Shown here: positions 10,401 to 18,847 of the stretch, in pieces
Layout: every line of letters begins with the position of its first letter
Numbering within the stretch: position 1 is the stretch's first letter
Origin: an uncultured Prevotellaceae bacterium
GTDB taxonomy: Bacteria > Bacteroidota > Bacteroidia > Bacteroidales > Bacteroidaceae
DNA: 64,000 nt
Assembly (NCBI GenBank): GCA_900316445.1
Contig: ONCZ01000001.1
Span: 62,001-126,000 of the forward strand
Direction: 5' to 3'
Position numbers and translations under genes: made by a program
The notes under the pieces: generated by a model
The model's input: the letters and a program-made list of their open reading frames with translations, nothing else
Told to the model about the DNA's origin: nothing
Database searches by the model: none

Positions 10401-11227
10401 CCCGTCAGTCCGAGCGAGGGACCGATGTTGGTGTCCCACAGGTTGGCACTCTTGTTGTACATATACAGCGTTCCCTGTCCGTAGAGCCAGATGTTGTCCT
10501 GCTGGTCAGCAAAGGCACGCAGCGACTTCGTACGGCGGTTCTTCAGCTGTTCCAGTCCCTCCGTTGCCCAGACGGTATGCTGCTGGTGCATCACGTCGCA
10601 GCACACGAGCTTACCGTCGTCATACACGATGACGGCACCGTCTCGGCACTCACTGATTGAGCAGACCACACCCTGCGGAATGCCCTGAGCGTCGTTGGTA
10701 TAGCCGAACTCGTAGAGCAGCTGCTGTTGCTGGTTGTAACACACGACACCCTTGTTGGGAATAGCGCCCCAGAGGTTCTTGTGGCGGTCGATGTAGACGA
10801 TGCTGGGGATGGTCTCGATACCCATACGGGCGAAGGTCTGCTTCATTTCGCGCTCGAAGGTCTCCGTCTGCGGGTGATAGATACAGTAGCCCGACGAGGT
10901 CTCGACAAGCAGGTTGCCGTCGAGCATCTCCTGGATGGTGTTGATGTAACTGTCGTTCAGCGACGAGCCGTCCTGTGAGTCGCTCTGGAAGTTGCGGAAG
11001 GTGTAGCCGTCGAAACGGTACAGACCCGCAGGTGTTCCGAACCAGACGTATCCTCGCGAGTCCTTGAGGATACAGTTCACCTGGCTGGAGGTGAGTCCTT
11101 CACGTGCGTCAAGTGTCTTAAACAGGAAGTCGCCCGGTGCCGCATTCAACGGCAGCCTCTGCAAAACCGTCACTGCCACGAGCGGCAATGCCAGCATCAA
11201 TACGATCAGTAATTTTTTTATCTTCAT
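7412..11227 (-). CDS. membrane sensor/AraC regulator with degenerate two-component modules
   Basis: About 1271 residues. Signal peptide or N-terminal helix, then two-component regulator propeller repeats (for example DSRGYVWFGTPAGLYRFDG, many DxxGNIWIGT-type units) to about residue 700, a Y_Y_Y domain, one membrane helix near 792-815, a coiled coil, a receiver-like domain near 947-1060 and a C-terminal AraC-type HTH. Compared with hybrid two-component systems the ATPase domain is missing, the histidine motif reads SEDLRQP instead of SHELRTP, and the receiver phospho-acceptor position holds Lys (DLVVCKQDMPG). It probably signals by conformation, not phosphotransfer. Start chosen at the ATG at 11227; a TTG lies at 11239. 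Its location suggests control of envelope genes, but that is inference. Confidence 0.85.
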   Translation of the reverse strand: MKIKKLLIVLMLALPLVAVTVLQRLPLNAAPGDFLFKTLDAREGLTSSQVNCILKDSRGYVWFGTPAGLYRFDGYTFRNFQSDSQDGSSLNDSYINTIQEMLDGNLLVETSSGYCIYHPQTETFEREMKQTFARMGIETIPSIVYIDRHKNLWGAIPNKGVVCYNQQQQLLYEFGYTNDAQGIPQGVVCSISECRDGAVIVYDDGKLVCCDVMHQQHTVWATEGLEQLKNRRTKSLRAFADQQDNIWLYGQGTLYMYNKSANLWDTNIGPSLGLTGYGVDRNINGMAGDRSGNIWIGSDQLGLLKMDVNTHSVESVKPRNINMNPGEIDKISIQSVYVDDTDLLWVGTEKSGVAYCGQYIYRFGARHLGDITAITQDANGTIWYGTSDKGVIGYDGNLASMKVSCLATTQDGSLWIGSKRNGLTRVKNGVSKIYSLATDSSATLIDDHINALCTDKIGNLWIATNGGMQVYNPKMDTFSSYTRENGKLTTNNITCLFYNKNGKTNDLYVGTAEGLLILNLSTTERTMLTGNKSNLKSFTNNFITQVIQDSRGLLWIGTREGLNILNLENDSLNYLTEKQGLSNNNVCGIAEDKNHNIWVTTSSGVSRIVVQRNHEEGRNNYGLYNYTTVDGLQSNEFNPGSIITQQDGNVLLGGLYGVNWVMEKGNDDTDALPRVMLTQLFIGEEEILTGHMYQERIVLPQALNETNRLELGHNQNTFTIKFAAGNYNQSERLQFMYWMEGKDEDWRNGNALTHGVTFRDLPSGKYTLHVKAVSAEGAVSNQERTLEITIARHWLLSWWMILAYVIILLVIIYFWRIGIKQLRVIKARKKAVIRELALQREEIKAASEDLRQPMARMTSIIGNLSEKEKTLEEREQLNALHSQMLQIITRVSDMQTSLEHPEERAKNAVHDRLELNGRGEIELPDIATESLTSEVTMSRAALDAPTMKFTIVMIDDNDDFLKFATSRFKYVYNFFPYNSSEKAAADLEEMQCDLVVCKQDMPGLTGSDLCNQLKMNPRTQNIKFVLMTEGVLTPQDMRSQNITLSADDYLSKPFNLQDATMRFNKILGLGPIEMNSNLIEGAETRMLEDRNASMTTATESIDMGEIKKSDDNDEIIAADDPMARVDTKVIKRNDTQLATQQPVVEEVPEEQETLSDYSMLDAMDQQLLKNIEQYVMQNMSRGQISLEEMASAMGMGRVPFFHRVRSITNKTPAELVRDMRLKHACILLKRTNINMSELATNIGFLTAENFINIFREKFGMTPLEYRLKHRK

Positions 11228-11249
11228 ATCAATCTTCAATGTTCATCGT

Positions 11250-12197
11250 TTATATCATACACGAGTAGTGGTCTACAACGCCCAGCAAGTGGTTGTCGCC
11301 GTCAACGACCAGCACAGAGTGCACTTTATATTTGTTCATAATCCTTTGTATCTCCGTGATCTTCGTGTCTGCCTTGACGGTCTTGGGTGTACGCGTCATA
11401 ATGTCACTGACAGTACGGTCGAAGAACTCTGCCTGCCATTTCTCCATCGCACGACGGATATCACCGTCGGTGATGAGGCCTTCGATCTTGCCGTCGACCA
11501 TCGCGATACCCAGTCCAAGCTTGCCTTTGCTCACGAGGATGATAGCCTCGCCCAGATGCATTTCTGGCGGCAAGACAGGCAGGTCTTCCTTGAACATCAC
11601 GTCCTGAGCGGTGGTGAGCAGACGCTTGCCGAGTTCGCCGCCCGGGTGGAACTGTGCAAAGTCTCTGGGCTGGAAGTTACGCTTCTCGATGAGGGCGATG
11701 GCGAGGGCGTCGCCCATCGCAAGCTGTGCCATCGTCGAGCTGGTGGGAGCGAGGTTCAGTGGACACGCCTCTTTCTCCACGCCCACGTTCAGGTGGCAGG
11801 TGGAGTATTTCGCCAGCAGTGAGTCGGGATGGCCGCTCATACCGATGATGGGTATGTGCATATGGAGCACCATCGGGATGAAACGCAGCAGCTCGTCGGT
11901 CTGACCGGAGTTTGAGATGGCTAGCACTACATCGTCGGAGGTCATCACGCCCAGGTCACCGTGGAACACGTCCAGGGGGTTGATGAAGAACGATGGTGTG
12001 CCTGTCGAGGAGAGGGTGGCGGCGATCTTCGCACCAATATGTCCGCTCTTTCCCACGCCTGTGACGATGATCTTGCCCTTGCAGTCGTACATCAGTTCGA
12101 CGGCCTGCTCGAATTTCTCATCGAGCTTCTCAATCAGTCCGAGCACGGCTGCTGCCTCGTCCTTGAAACACTGTATGGCGTAATCTCTTGCGGTCAA
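11250..12197 (-). CDS. kdsD: D-arabinose 5-phosphate isomerase (KdsD/KpsF)
   Basis: 315 residues converting ribulose 5-phosphate to arabinose 5-phosphate for Kdo, the inner-core sugar of lipopolysaccharide. The SIS domain is clear (VTGVGKSGHIGAKIAATLSSTGTPSFF; ISNSGQTDEL), followed by two CBS domains from about residue 205 ending HSVLVVDGDNHLLGVVDHY. It follows kdsA, the next-step enzyme. No ATG fits the N-terminus: the only start that keeps the conserved region is TTG at 12197, and an in-frame stop lies 15 nt upstream, so a TTG start is likely. Confidence 0.93.
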   Translation of the reverse strand: MTARDYAIQCFKDEAAAVLGLIEKLDEKFEQAVELMYDCKGKIIVTGVGKSGHIGAKIAATLSSTGTPSFFINPLDVFHGDLGVMTSDDVVLAISNSGQTDELLRFIPMVLHMHIPIIGMSGHPDSLLAKYSTCHLNVGVEKEACPLNLAPTSSTMAQLAMGDALAIALIEKRNFQPRDFAQFHPGGELGKRLLTTAQDVMFKEDLPVLPPEMHLGEAIILVSKGKLGLGIAMVDGKIEGLITDGDIRRAMEKWQAEFFDRTVSDIMTRTPKTVKADTKITEIQRIMNKYKVHSVLVVDGDNHLLGVVDHYSCMI

Positions 12198-12236
12198 TTT
12201 ATTTACGATTTACGGATTTACGATTTATGATTTTAT
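12196..12236. repeat. tttacgattta phrase repeat between kdsA and kdsD
   Basis: Three to four units of (t)ttacgattta fill the 27-nt space between the genes and extend into the last codons of kdsA. Related atcgtaaat units in the other orientation are at 24254-24275 and 25444-25466 in the mannan operon. Confidence 0.5.
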
Positions 12237-12989
12237 GAGCTGCGCGACTAATGGCTCGAGCTTGTCGAGTTCCAGCATATTGGCAGCATCGCTGAGGCCT
12301 TTGTCCGGATCGGGGTGTACCTCGAAGAAGAAGCCTGTGGCTCCGAAGGCCTTGGCGGCAAGGGCCATCTGGGGTACGAACCGACGGTCGCCGCCCGTCT
12401 TGTCACCAGCCCCGCCAGGACGCTGTACGCTGTGGGTGCAGTCCATAATGACTGTCGGCACAATCTCCAGCATGTCCGGGATGTTGCGGAAGTCGACGAC
12501 GAGGTTGTTGTAGCCCATCATATTGCCACGCTCCGTGAGCCACACCTCCTTGGCGCCGGCCTCTCGGGCTTTCTCCACAGGAAACCACATGTCGCGCCCA
12601 GAGAGGAACTGCGCCTTCTTGATATTCAGCGTGCGCCCAGTCTTGGCGGCGGCCACGAGCAAGTCGGTCTGGCGGCAGAGGAAGGCAGGAATCTGCAACA
12701 CGTCGCAGACCTCACCTACGGGCTGTGCCTGCCACGACTCATGGATGTCCGTGAGCACACGCAGACCATATTTCGATTTGATGTCATTCAGCATCGCCAG
12801 TCCGCGCTCCAGACCCGGGCCTCGGAACGAGTGGATGCTGGTGCGGTTGGCCTTGTCAAACGAAGCCTTGAAAATGATGTCTGTGCCCAGTTTGGCGTTG
12901 ATTTCCACCAACTTACGTGCCACCGTGTCAAGCAACTCTGCCGACTCGATGACGCAGGGACCTGCTATGATAGTTATCTTACTATTCAT
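12225..12989 (-). CDS. kdsA: 3-deoxy-8-phosphooctulonate synthase (Kdo8P synthase)
   Basis: 254 residues condensing arabinose 5-phosphate with phosphoenolpyruvate. Family motifs FKASFDKANRTSIHSFRGPG, LPAFL-type (IPAFLCRQTDL), DCTHSVQRPGG and FFEVHPDPDKG are intact. The N-terminal motif is AGPCVIES; Cys at residue 12 is the metal ligand of the metal-dependent (Aquifex-type) class, whereas the E. coli enzyme has Asn there. First gene of the leftward operon that continues with kdsD, the sensor/regulator, cls-like and acyltransferase genes. Confidence 0.96.
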   Translation of the reverse strand: MNSKITIIAGPCVIESAELLDTVARKLVEINAKLGTDIIFKASFDKANRTSIHSFRGPGLERGLAMLNDIKSKYGLRVLTDIHESWQAQPVGEVCDVLQIPAFLCRQTDLLVAAAKTGRTLNIKKAQFLSGRDMWFPVEKAREAGAKEVWLTERGNMMGYNNLVVDFRNIPDMLEIVPTVIMDCTHSVQRPGGAGDKTGGDRRFVPQMALAAKAFGATGFFFEVHPDPDKGLSDAANMLELDKLEPLVAQLIKS

Positions 12990-12998
12990 AATAATGCT

Positions 12999-13007
12999 GC
13001 AAAAATA
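12999..13007 (-). promoter_or_regulatory. kdsA operon promoter -7 box
   Basis: Minus-strand TATTTTTGC, 10 nt before the kdsA ATG, close to the TAnnTTTGC consensus. It would drive kdsA and the genes to 5053. Confidence 0.6.
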
Positions 13008-13042
13008 CGCATTTTATTCAATACCGCCAAATTTTTTTGCAT

Positions 13043-15379
13043 TTATTTTACAATGTGTACGTCTCTCTGCGGGAACGGGATGCTGATTCCGTTGGCGTAG
13101 AGTGTGTCGTAGACACATTTCAGCACATCGCTGACGACATATGACTTCTTGGGTGCATCTGCCCAGACGAACAGTTTGAAATTCACGCTGGAGTCGGCCA
13201 TTTCCGACACCACGCACTTCACCTCCTTCGAGCGGTCCATCCACGTGTGACGCATGCCGTTGACGGCGTCCTCCACGAGTTTCGTCACCTCCTTCAGGTT
13301 TGAGCCGTAGGCTACACCGAAGGGCACTACAGCCAGCACGTAGCCGTGATTCCTCGTCAGATTCTTATAGTTGCTCTTGAACAGCTGCGAATTCTGGAAG
13401 GTAATCACTTCGCCATAGAGCGAGTCCACCACCGTCGATGTGTAACTGATAGTGCGCACCTTACCCATCGTGTCGTTCACCTGGATCCAGTCGCCCACCT
13501 TGATACGGCCGGCCATCAGCGAGGCACCGTAGTAGATGTTCTCGATGATGTCTTTCGAGGCGAAACCGATACCGGTGGAGAGTCCGCCGGAGATGGCGAC
13601 GAGCCAGGTGACGCTGATGTTGAGGATGGAGAGGGAGAGCATGAGCCAGATGCCCCAGACGAACACTTGGATGACGTTTCGTCCCATCACTTCGCGCGAG
13701 GCAGCCGTTGTGGGGTCACGGCGCACATAGTGTAACCGTAGCAGCGAGAGGATGGTGCTTGCTATCCAACGGAAGAGGAACCACAGGCAGATGACGATCG
13801 ACAGTTTCAGGATTGACACCTGCAGGTTCTCCAGATTGATGAACTTGTAGTTGAAGATGCGCCAGCAGAGTTCGTTTAGGTTGAACACCTTAGCGGCCCA
13901 ATAGACACTGATCATCAGCGACAGCACGCTCAGCACGGGCATCACCACCTGTTCCAGCAGCCGGTAGGCCCAGGTCTTTGTGGCGGGCTTGTCGGCCAGC
14001 CCGTGGCGCTGGGCGTAGTTGCGGATATACTGGCTGACGCAGGTGATGGTCAGCACGCACGTCAGCTGCATGATCCACCAGATGAGCAACTGTACGGCCA
14101 GCAGCGTGAAGCCCGACCAGGCACAGACTACGGAAGAAATGAACACCGTCAGCGAGATATAAGAATAGAACATGTCCGAACGGGGAATGTTCTTGTTATG
14201 CCTCCGGATCACGCTCCATTGCCACAGTGCACAACAGAGTAGGATAGGGGGCAGGAGCATATTTACCAACTCGTTGGGTACCAGTATGATACGGAACACG
14301 ATGACGATGAAGCTGATGACAATCAGCGGCGAGTAGACGCGGAACGCACTGCGTACCTGATCGCCGTCCACGCGCAGCAGCAGCGAGATGAGGATTACGC
14401 CCAGCAGCCACGCATACTCCACCAGCAGCGTCGACGCCATCACAAGGAAGTTCTGGCCCGTGTTGTTCACAAACACTCCCTGTATAAGCGCAAAGGTCAC
14501 GGTGGTCGTCGCCATGATGATCGCAGGCCGTTTCTTGCGGTATTCGGGTGTGTCGAAGCGTTTAGGCAACAGCAGGCGGAAGAACAGTTGGTTCAACAGG
14601 ATAGCAACGAGCACGAACACGCCGATGGCGATGAATGTACCCAGGATCCATTGGCTGCTCCAGTCAGAGTTTTCGTTGGCATAGAGGTTGTATTTCTTCT
14701 CCATCGCTTCCGTCAGATTGTTCCAGTTGCGACTGAAACGCGACATCAGCGTGAAATAATTCGAGCTGCCGTTGATGAAGACGCTCTGCTTGATGTCCGA
14801 ATAACGCTTCTGGGCGTAGTCATTCAGTCCGCTCAGACGGTTTTCTGTTCGGTCATAATAAGTGATGTAGCGCTCCAGTTGGTCGGAGCCGTCCTGCAAC
14901 AGCCCCCGGATGTTCTCCGCCAGCATCACGCACGAGTCGCGCTTCTGCACGCCTTCTTTGCCCAGCACCTTATCAGGCATAACCTTCAGGCTGTTGATGA
15001 GGCTGTCATAGCGCGCGATGTCCCGTTGATTGTGCGAGAGGAACGTCTTGAAGGGCAGCTGGCGCGAATGGAACTCGTGGTACTGCTCCGTCGCCTCGTG
15101 ACAGGCGTAGGTCAGGTCGAACACGTTCTCCTGCTGTTGCGAATAGAGCATCAGCGCGTTCTGGTCAGCACGTTTCATCGTGCTTACCAGTTCCTGGATG
15201 ATGCGCTTGTTGTGTTGTTTTCTCACCTGAGTGCGCTCTTTTAGTTCGTTGTTGTAGCGTAGCAGCTCCGTTTTCAGGATGGCAAGCGTCTGTTGCAGGT
15301 CTTTTTCCTTCAACACAGCCCCTGCCTCCGTCAGCATGAATGTGAGCAGCACACCTATTAGTAGAAGTCTTTTCTTCAT
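13043..15379 (-). CDS. MscS-family mechanosensitive ion channel
   Basis: 778 residues from the ATG at 15379 (MKKRLLLIGVLLTFMLTEAGA signal peptide). A periplasmic helical domain (about 22-250, coiled coil around YNNELKERTQVRKQ) precedes about ten membrane helices. The MscS pore helix and beta domain follow (AISGGLSTGIGFASKDIIENIYYG split by a glycine-rich kink, then GDWIQVNDTMGKVRTISYTSTVV). It is a large, MscK-like member that releases solutes under osmotic downshock. The reading frame is open upstream of the ATG, but that part crosses the promoter box. Confidence 0.92.
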   Translation of the reverse strand: MKKRLLLIGVLLTFMLTEAGAVLKEKDLQQTLAILKTELLRYNNELKERTQVRKQHNKRIIQELVSTMKRADQNALMLYSQQQENVFDLTYACHEATEQYHEFHSRQLPFKTFLSHNQRDIARYDSLINSLKVMPDKVLGKEGVQKRDSCVMLAENIRGLLQDGSDQLERYITYYDRTENRLSGLNDYAQKRYSDIKQSVFINGSSNYFTLMSRFSRNWNNLTEAMEKKYNLYANENSDWSSQWILGTFIAIGVFVLVAILLNQLFFRLLLPKRFDTPEYRKKRPAIIMATTTVTFALIQGVFVNNTGQNFLVMASTLLVEYAWLLGVILISLLLRVDGDQVRSAFRVYSPLIVISFIVIVFRIILVPNELVNMLLPPILLCCALWQWSVIRRHNKNIPRSDMFYSYISLTVFISSVVCAWSGFTLLAVQLLIWWIMQLTCVLTITCVSQYIRNYAQRHGLADKPATKTWAYRLLEQVVMPVLSVLSLMISVYWAAKVFNLNELCWRIFNYKFINLENLQVSILKLSIVICLWFLFRWIASTILSLLRLHYVRRDPTTAASREVMGRNVIQVFVWGIWLMLSLSILNISVTWLVAISGGLSTGIGFASKDIIENIYYGASLMAGRIKVGDWIQVNDTMGKVRTISYTSTVVDSLYGEVITFQNSQLFKSNYKNLTRNHGYVLAVVPFGVAYGSNLKEVTKLVEDAVNGMRHTWMDRSKEVKCVVSEMADSSVNFKLFVWADAPKKSYVVSDVLKCVYDTLYANGISIPFPQRDVHIVK

Positions 15380-15411
15380 ATTATTAATGTGTCGTCTTTC
15401 GTTTATGTCGT

Positions 15412-15420
15412 GCAAAAGTA
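15412..15420 (-). promoter_or_regulatory. mscS-like gene promoter -7 box
   Basis: Minus-strand TACTTTTGC, 32 nt upstream of the ATG at 15379. Divergent from the promoter at 15461-15492. Confidence 0.7.
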
Positions 15421-15460
15421 CAAAAAATTCTCCTTTCCTCGCATATTTTTCCCAATAATC

Positions 15461-15492
15461 TTGCAGATTTAGATAATTTTGACTACTTTTGC
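15461..15492 (+). promoter_or_regulatory. promoter of the kinase-cotH unit
   Basis: TTG at 15461-15463, 20 nt, TACTTTTGC at 15484-15492; 29 nt before the ATG at 15522. Confidence 0.75.
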
Positions 15493-15521
15493 AGTAGATT
15501 TGAAACAAAATTACTACGAAT

Positions 15522-16379
15522 ATGCTCACACTTATCGCCGACAGTGGCAGCACGAAGACCGACTGGGCCTTGACGGGTATCGACCCCTCACCGCGCCGTG
15601 TGTCAGCCGCCACGCGTTTCCACACACAGGGTATCAACCCCATCCATCAGTCCGACAACGAGATCCGTCAGATCCTGCACCAGGAACTCCTGCCTTATCT
15701 CTCCATCGAGAACATCAGTCATGTCTATTTCTATGGCAGTGGTGTCCGTCCGGAGAAAGAGGCACCGATGGCACAGCTGCTCCGCGAGATGTTTTCCTGT
15801 GCTGAGGTCGTCGAGGCCCACTCCGATCTCTTGGGTGCCGCACGGGCCCTCTGTGGCCATAATTATGGCATTGCCAGCATCTTAGGCACAGGTGCGAATT
15901 CTTGTCTTTACGACGGAAAGAACATCCTGCAGCATACACCGGCCTTGGGTTATATCCTGGGCGACGAAGGGAGTGGAGCTGTGATGGGAAAGCGTTTCCT
16001 GCACGACCTCTACTGCGGACTTTTGTCGGAAGATTTGAAGGCCGAGTTTGAGAAGAAGACGAAACTTACGCTGCCTGAGATCATCAACCGTGTCTATCGT
16101 CAGCCATTGGCAAACCGTTTTCTCGCGAGCCTGACGGAGTTTATCCACGACCATCTCTCCGATCCAGATGTTGAAGACCTCGTGCGCCAGAGCTTTATCG
16201 ACTTCATCCGCATATATATTGCCCCGTATGAGCACCAATATCTGCCACTTTCCTTCGTCGGCAGCATCGCTCATTATTTCACAGACCAGCTCTCTGAGGC
16301 CGTAGAATCCGAAGAATACACCCTTGGAACCATACTCCGCAACCCCATCGAGGGCCTCGTGGAATATCATTCTGTATGA
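15522..16379 (+). CDS. N-acetylglucosamine kinase-like ATPase (BadF/BadG family)
   Basis: 285 residues of the ASKHA sugar-kinase fold. The phosphate-1 loop is MLTLIADSGSTKTDWAL, the second phosphate motif ASILGTGANSCLYDG, and the adenosine region GYILGDEGSGAVMGKR. Bacteroidetes proteins of this type phosphorylate amino sugars such as N-acetylglucosamine, often in cell-wall recycling. The next gene begins 7 nt after its stop, so the two are probably one transcript, although a functional link with a CotH protein is not obvious. Confidence 0.88.
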   Translation: MLTLIADSGSTKTDWALTGIDPSPRRVSAATRFHTQGINPIHQSDNEIRQILHQELLPYLSIENISHVYFYGSGVRPEKEAPMAQLLREMFSCAEVVEAHSDLLGAARALCGHNYGIASILGTGANSCLYDGKNILQHTPALGYILGDEGSGAVMGKRFLHDLYCGLLSEDLKAEFEKKTKLTLPEIINRVYRQPLANRFLASLTEFIHDHLSDPDVEDLVRQSFIDFIRIYIAPYEHQYLPLSFVGSIAHYFTDQLSEAVESEEYTLGTILRNPIEGLVEYHSV

Positions 16380-16386
16380 ATATTGA

Positions 16387-18729
16387 ATGACTGTGTTACA
16401 GCATAAATTAGCATGTTGTTTTTTCGTCTTGATATTGTTGGCCAATGTCGTCCCCGTTAGCGGGCAGTCATTGGTTATCAATGAACTGATGCAGTCAAAT
16501 GTTGATGTCATCAGAGACGATTTGAACGACTTCCCTGACTCATGGGTGGAACTCTTTAATGCTGGCTCTGAGCCGGTTTCGTTGTCTCATTATAAATTGG
16601 GCAATTCAGACAATCCTACTAAGGCTTGGCAACTGCCTTCTAATGTGACAGTTCCCGCTTACGGATATCAACTTGTGTTTTGTGACAAAAGGGGACCCGG
16701 ATTGTTGGATAAATTGAATGCTGCTGATAACACGGATGAAGCGAAAAGGGATAGTGCAAGACTACACACAGATTTTCGTTTGGAGTCCGTCAAGGGTTGT
16801 ATCGTGTATCTTTTTAAAGATGAGATATTAATCGAATCGGCAAGTGTAGTGGACACTTTGGATAAACAGCCGGCACCCAATATCGCCTATGGACGTAGGT
16901 CCGATGGATCTGACAAGTGGGGCTATGAACTAAATACGACGCCTGGGTATGCTAATAGCGGAAATGTTTGTAAAGGAGACCATATCCTAGGTGAACCGAT
17001 ATTCAGTGAACAAGGTTCCGTGAAGACAGACTGTAGTCTGATACAGCTTACATTGTCATTACCAGAAGGCAGTCCGGAAGGCACACGTATTTTTTTCACT
17101 ACGAGTGGCAAAGAGCCGTCTGAAGCTGACAACCTATATACGGGCCAACCAATTACCATTGCCCAATCCACTGTTGTCCGGGCAAAGCTATCCTGTGAAG
17201 GTTGGCTGTCGCCTATGTCCACCACTCACTCGTTTATTTTTATAGACCGTAAGCTCACTCTGCCTGTCATCTCCATATCCACCAACGAGTCTTATTTTGG
17301 AGATAGCATCATTGGTATCTTTTGTAATAATAATTCCGACAACCGCCATAGGCATAAAAACTGGCGACGTCCTGCCAATTTGGAATACTTCGAGGGAGAA
17401 AGGACTAAAAGTCTTCTTAACCAACTCTGCGAGGTGCGTGTGGGAGGAGGCTCTACCCGTGAAAACTCAAGAAAGACGATTGTTATATATGCGCACAAGC
17501 GATTTGGCGAGAAATATTTCGACCACGAGTTCTTTCCTGATCAGAAGCCGGGACTGCACAAGTTCAAATCGCTTTCGCTGCGTAATGCAGGCAACGATTT
17601 CGAATTCCTCTATATGCGCGATGCGCTTGCTCAGCGTAGCATGGGAATGCATGTCGATCTTGACTGGCAGGCATGGCGACCAGCCATTGTCTTTATTAAC
17701 GGATGTTACTATGGCATGCTCAACATCCGCGAACGGGATGACGATGATTATATTTCGGCTAATTATGATGGTCTAGAGAATATCGATATGTTTGAGAACT
17801 GGGATAACCACAAAGCGGGTGATTGGGATAACCTGAACCGTTTTACGGATTTCTACCATCAATATTTTCATACGATGGCCGAATACGAGCAGTGGATGGA
17901 CTGTAGTGAGTTCATCAATATGATGATCATGAATCTGTATTATTGCAACCTCGATTTCCCTGGTAACAACATTGTCATGTGGCGACCCAGAACGAAGGAC
18001 GGGCGCTGGCGCTGGCTAGCTAAGGATGTGGACTATGCAATGGGACTCTACGGAATTCCCTATACATATGAGATTCTGAAATGGTTCTACGATCCAAATT
18101 TCGATCAAAAGTGGCATTGGAATGCTAATGGCTATCCTTATACGCTATTGTTTCGCCAACTGATGAGAGATCAGGATTTCAAGAATCTGTTTATTGAGCG
18201 TTATGCCATTTATGCAGGCGACTTTCTAAATGAGGTTGGCTTCCGCAAATTGTTTGAAGCCATGTATAAAGATATTAGCTACGAACTCTCTTATTACGGG
18301 CCACTCATCGGTATCAGACCAGAGGCATATCGCCATGAGGTGGAATATGTCGACAAGTGGGCTAAGGGGCGTATGGACGAATTTATGCGGCAGCTGTGTG
18401 ATTTCTACAAATTGGAAACACCCATCCCTTTGACCATTAACATAGCCTCGTCTGAGAATATGCTTGTCGGACTGACCTTCAACGATCATCAACTGTCTGA
18501 AGCACGCTACAACGGCCGATATTTCAAGAATCATCCCATCCGACTGGCAGCTCAGGCCGTAGATGGAAAAGTGGTTGCTGGCTGGTGCATCAATCGTACA
18601 GATGGAAAGGGACTTTCTGTCGTAGAGCGTCAAGGAGCAACACTGATTATGCCGATGCCCGATTGTGATAGGCTGACCATCGAGCCAATTTTCAAAGAGG
18701 CAGACGATGCGAGTTTATCTATCCAATAA
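16387..18729 (+). CDS. secreted CotH kinase-family protein with lamin-tail domain
   Basis: 780 residues. Signal peptide to about 26 (FVLILLANVVPVSGQ), lamin-tail domain about 28-165 (LVINELMQSN, DSWVELFNAGSEPVSLSHYKLGN), a chitobiase-type C-terminal domain about 205-285 (FTTSGKEPSEADNLYTGQPI) and the CotH domain about 290-660 with WRWLAKDVDYAMGLYG. The CotH fold is an atypical kinase known to phosphorylate spore-coat proteins in Bacillus; in Bacteroidetes the substrates are unknown. Codon use is more AT-rich than its neighbours from here to 19.9 kb, which may reflect acquisition. Confidence 0.88.
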   Translation: MTVLQHKLACCFFVLILLANVVPVSGQSLVINELMQSNVDVIRDDLNDFPDSWVELFNAGSEPVSLSHYKLGNSDNPTKAWQLPSNVTVPAYGYQLVFCDKRGPGLLDKLNAADNTDEAKRDSARLHTDFRLESVKGCIVYLFKDEILIESASVVDTLDKQPAPNIAYGRRSDGSDKWGYELNTTPGYANSGNVCKGDHILGEPIFSEQGSVKTDCSLIQLTLSLPEGSPEGTRIFFTTSGKEPSEADNLYTGQPITIAQSTVVRAKLSCEGWLSPMSTTHSFIFIDRKLTLPVISISTNESYFGDSIIGIFCNNNSDNRHRHKNWRRPANLEYFEGERTKSLLNQLCEVRVGGGSTRENSRKTIVIYAHKRFGEKYFDHEFFPDQKPGLHKFKSLSLRNAGNDFEFLYMRDALAQRSMGMHVDLDWQAWRPAIVFINGCYYGMLNIRERDDDDYISANYDGLENIDMFENWDNHKAGDWDNLNRFTDFYHQYFHTMAEYEQWMDCSEFINMMIMNLYYCNLDFPGNNIVMWRPRTKDGRWRWLAKDVDYAMGLYGIPYTYEILKWFYDPNFDQKWHWNANGYPYTLLFRQLMRDQDFKNLFIERYAIYAGDFLNEVGFRKLFEAMYKDISYELSYYGPLIGIRPEAYRHEVEYVDKWAKGRMDEFMRQLCDFYKLETPIPLTINIASSENMLVGLTFNDHQLSEARYNGRYFKNHPIRLAAQAVDGKVVAGWCINRTDGKGLSVVERQGATLIMPMPDCDRLTIEPIFKEADDASLSIQ

Positions 18730-18782
18730 AGCCGGTGATGGGTTAAAATTATATAAATTTCTCGATTTTATCCCCCAAATAA

Positions 18783-18814
18783 TTGCAACTTTCTGATTTT
18801 TGTTTTAAATTTGC
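18783..18814 (+). promoter_or_regulatory. promoter of the leucine-rich protein gene
   Basis: TTG at 18783-18785, 20 nt, TAAATTTGC at 18806-18814; ATG at 18848. Confidence 0.7.
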
Positions 18815-18847
18815 AATAGTATTATTCAACTTAAAATGATTTTTAAT

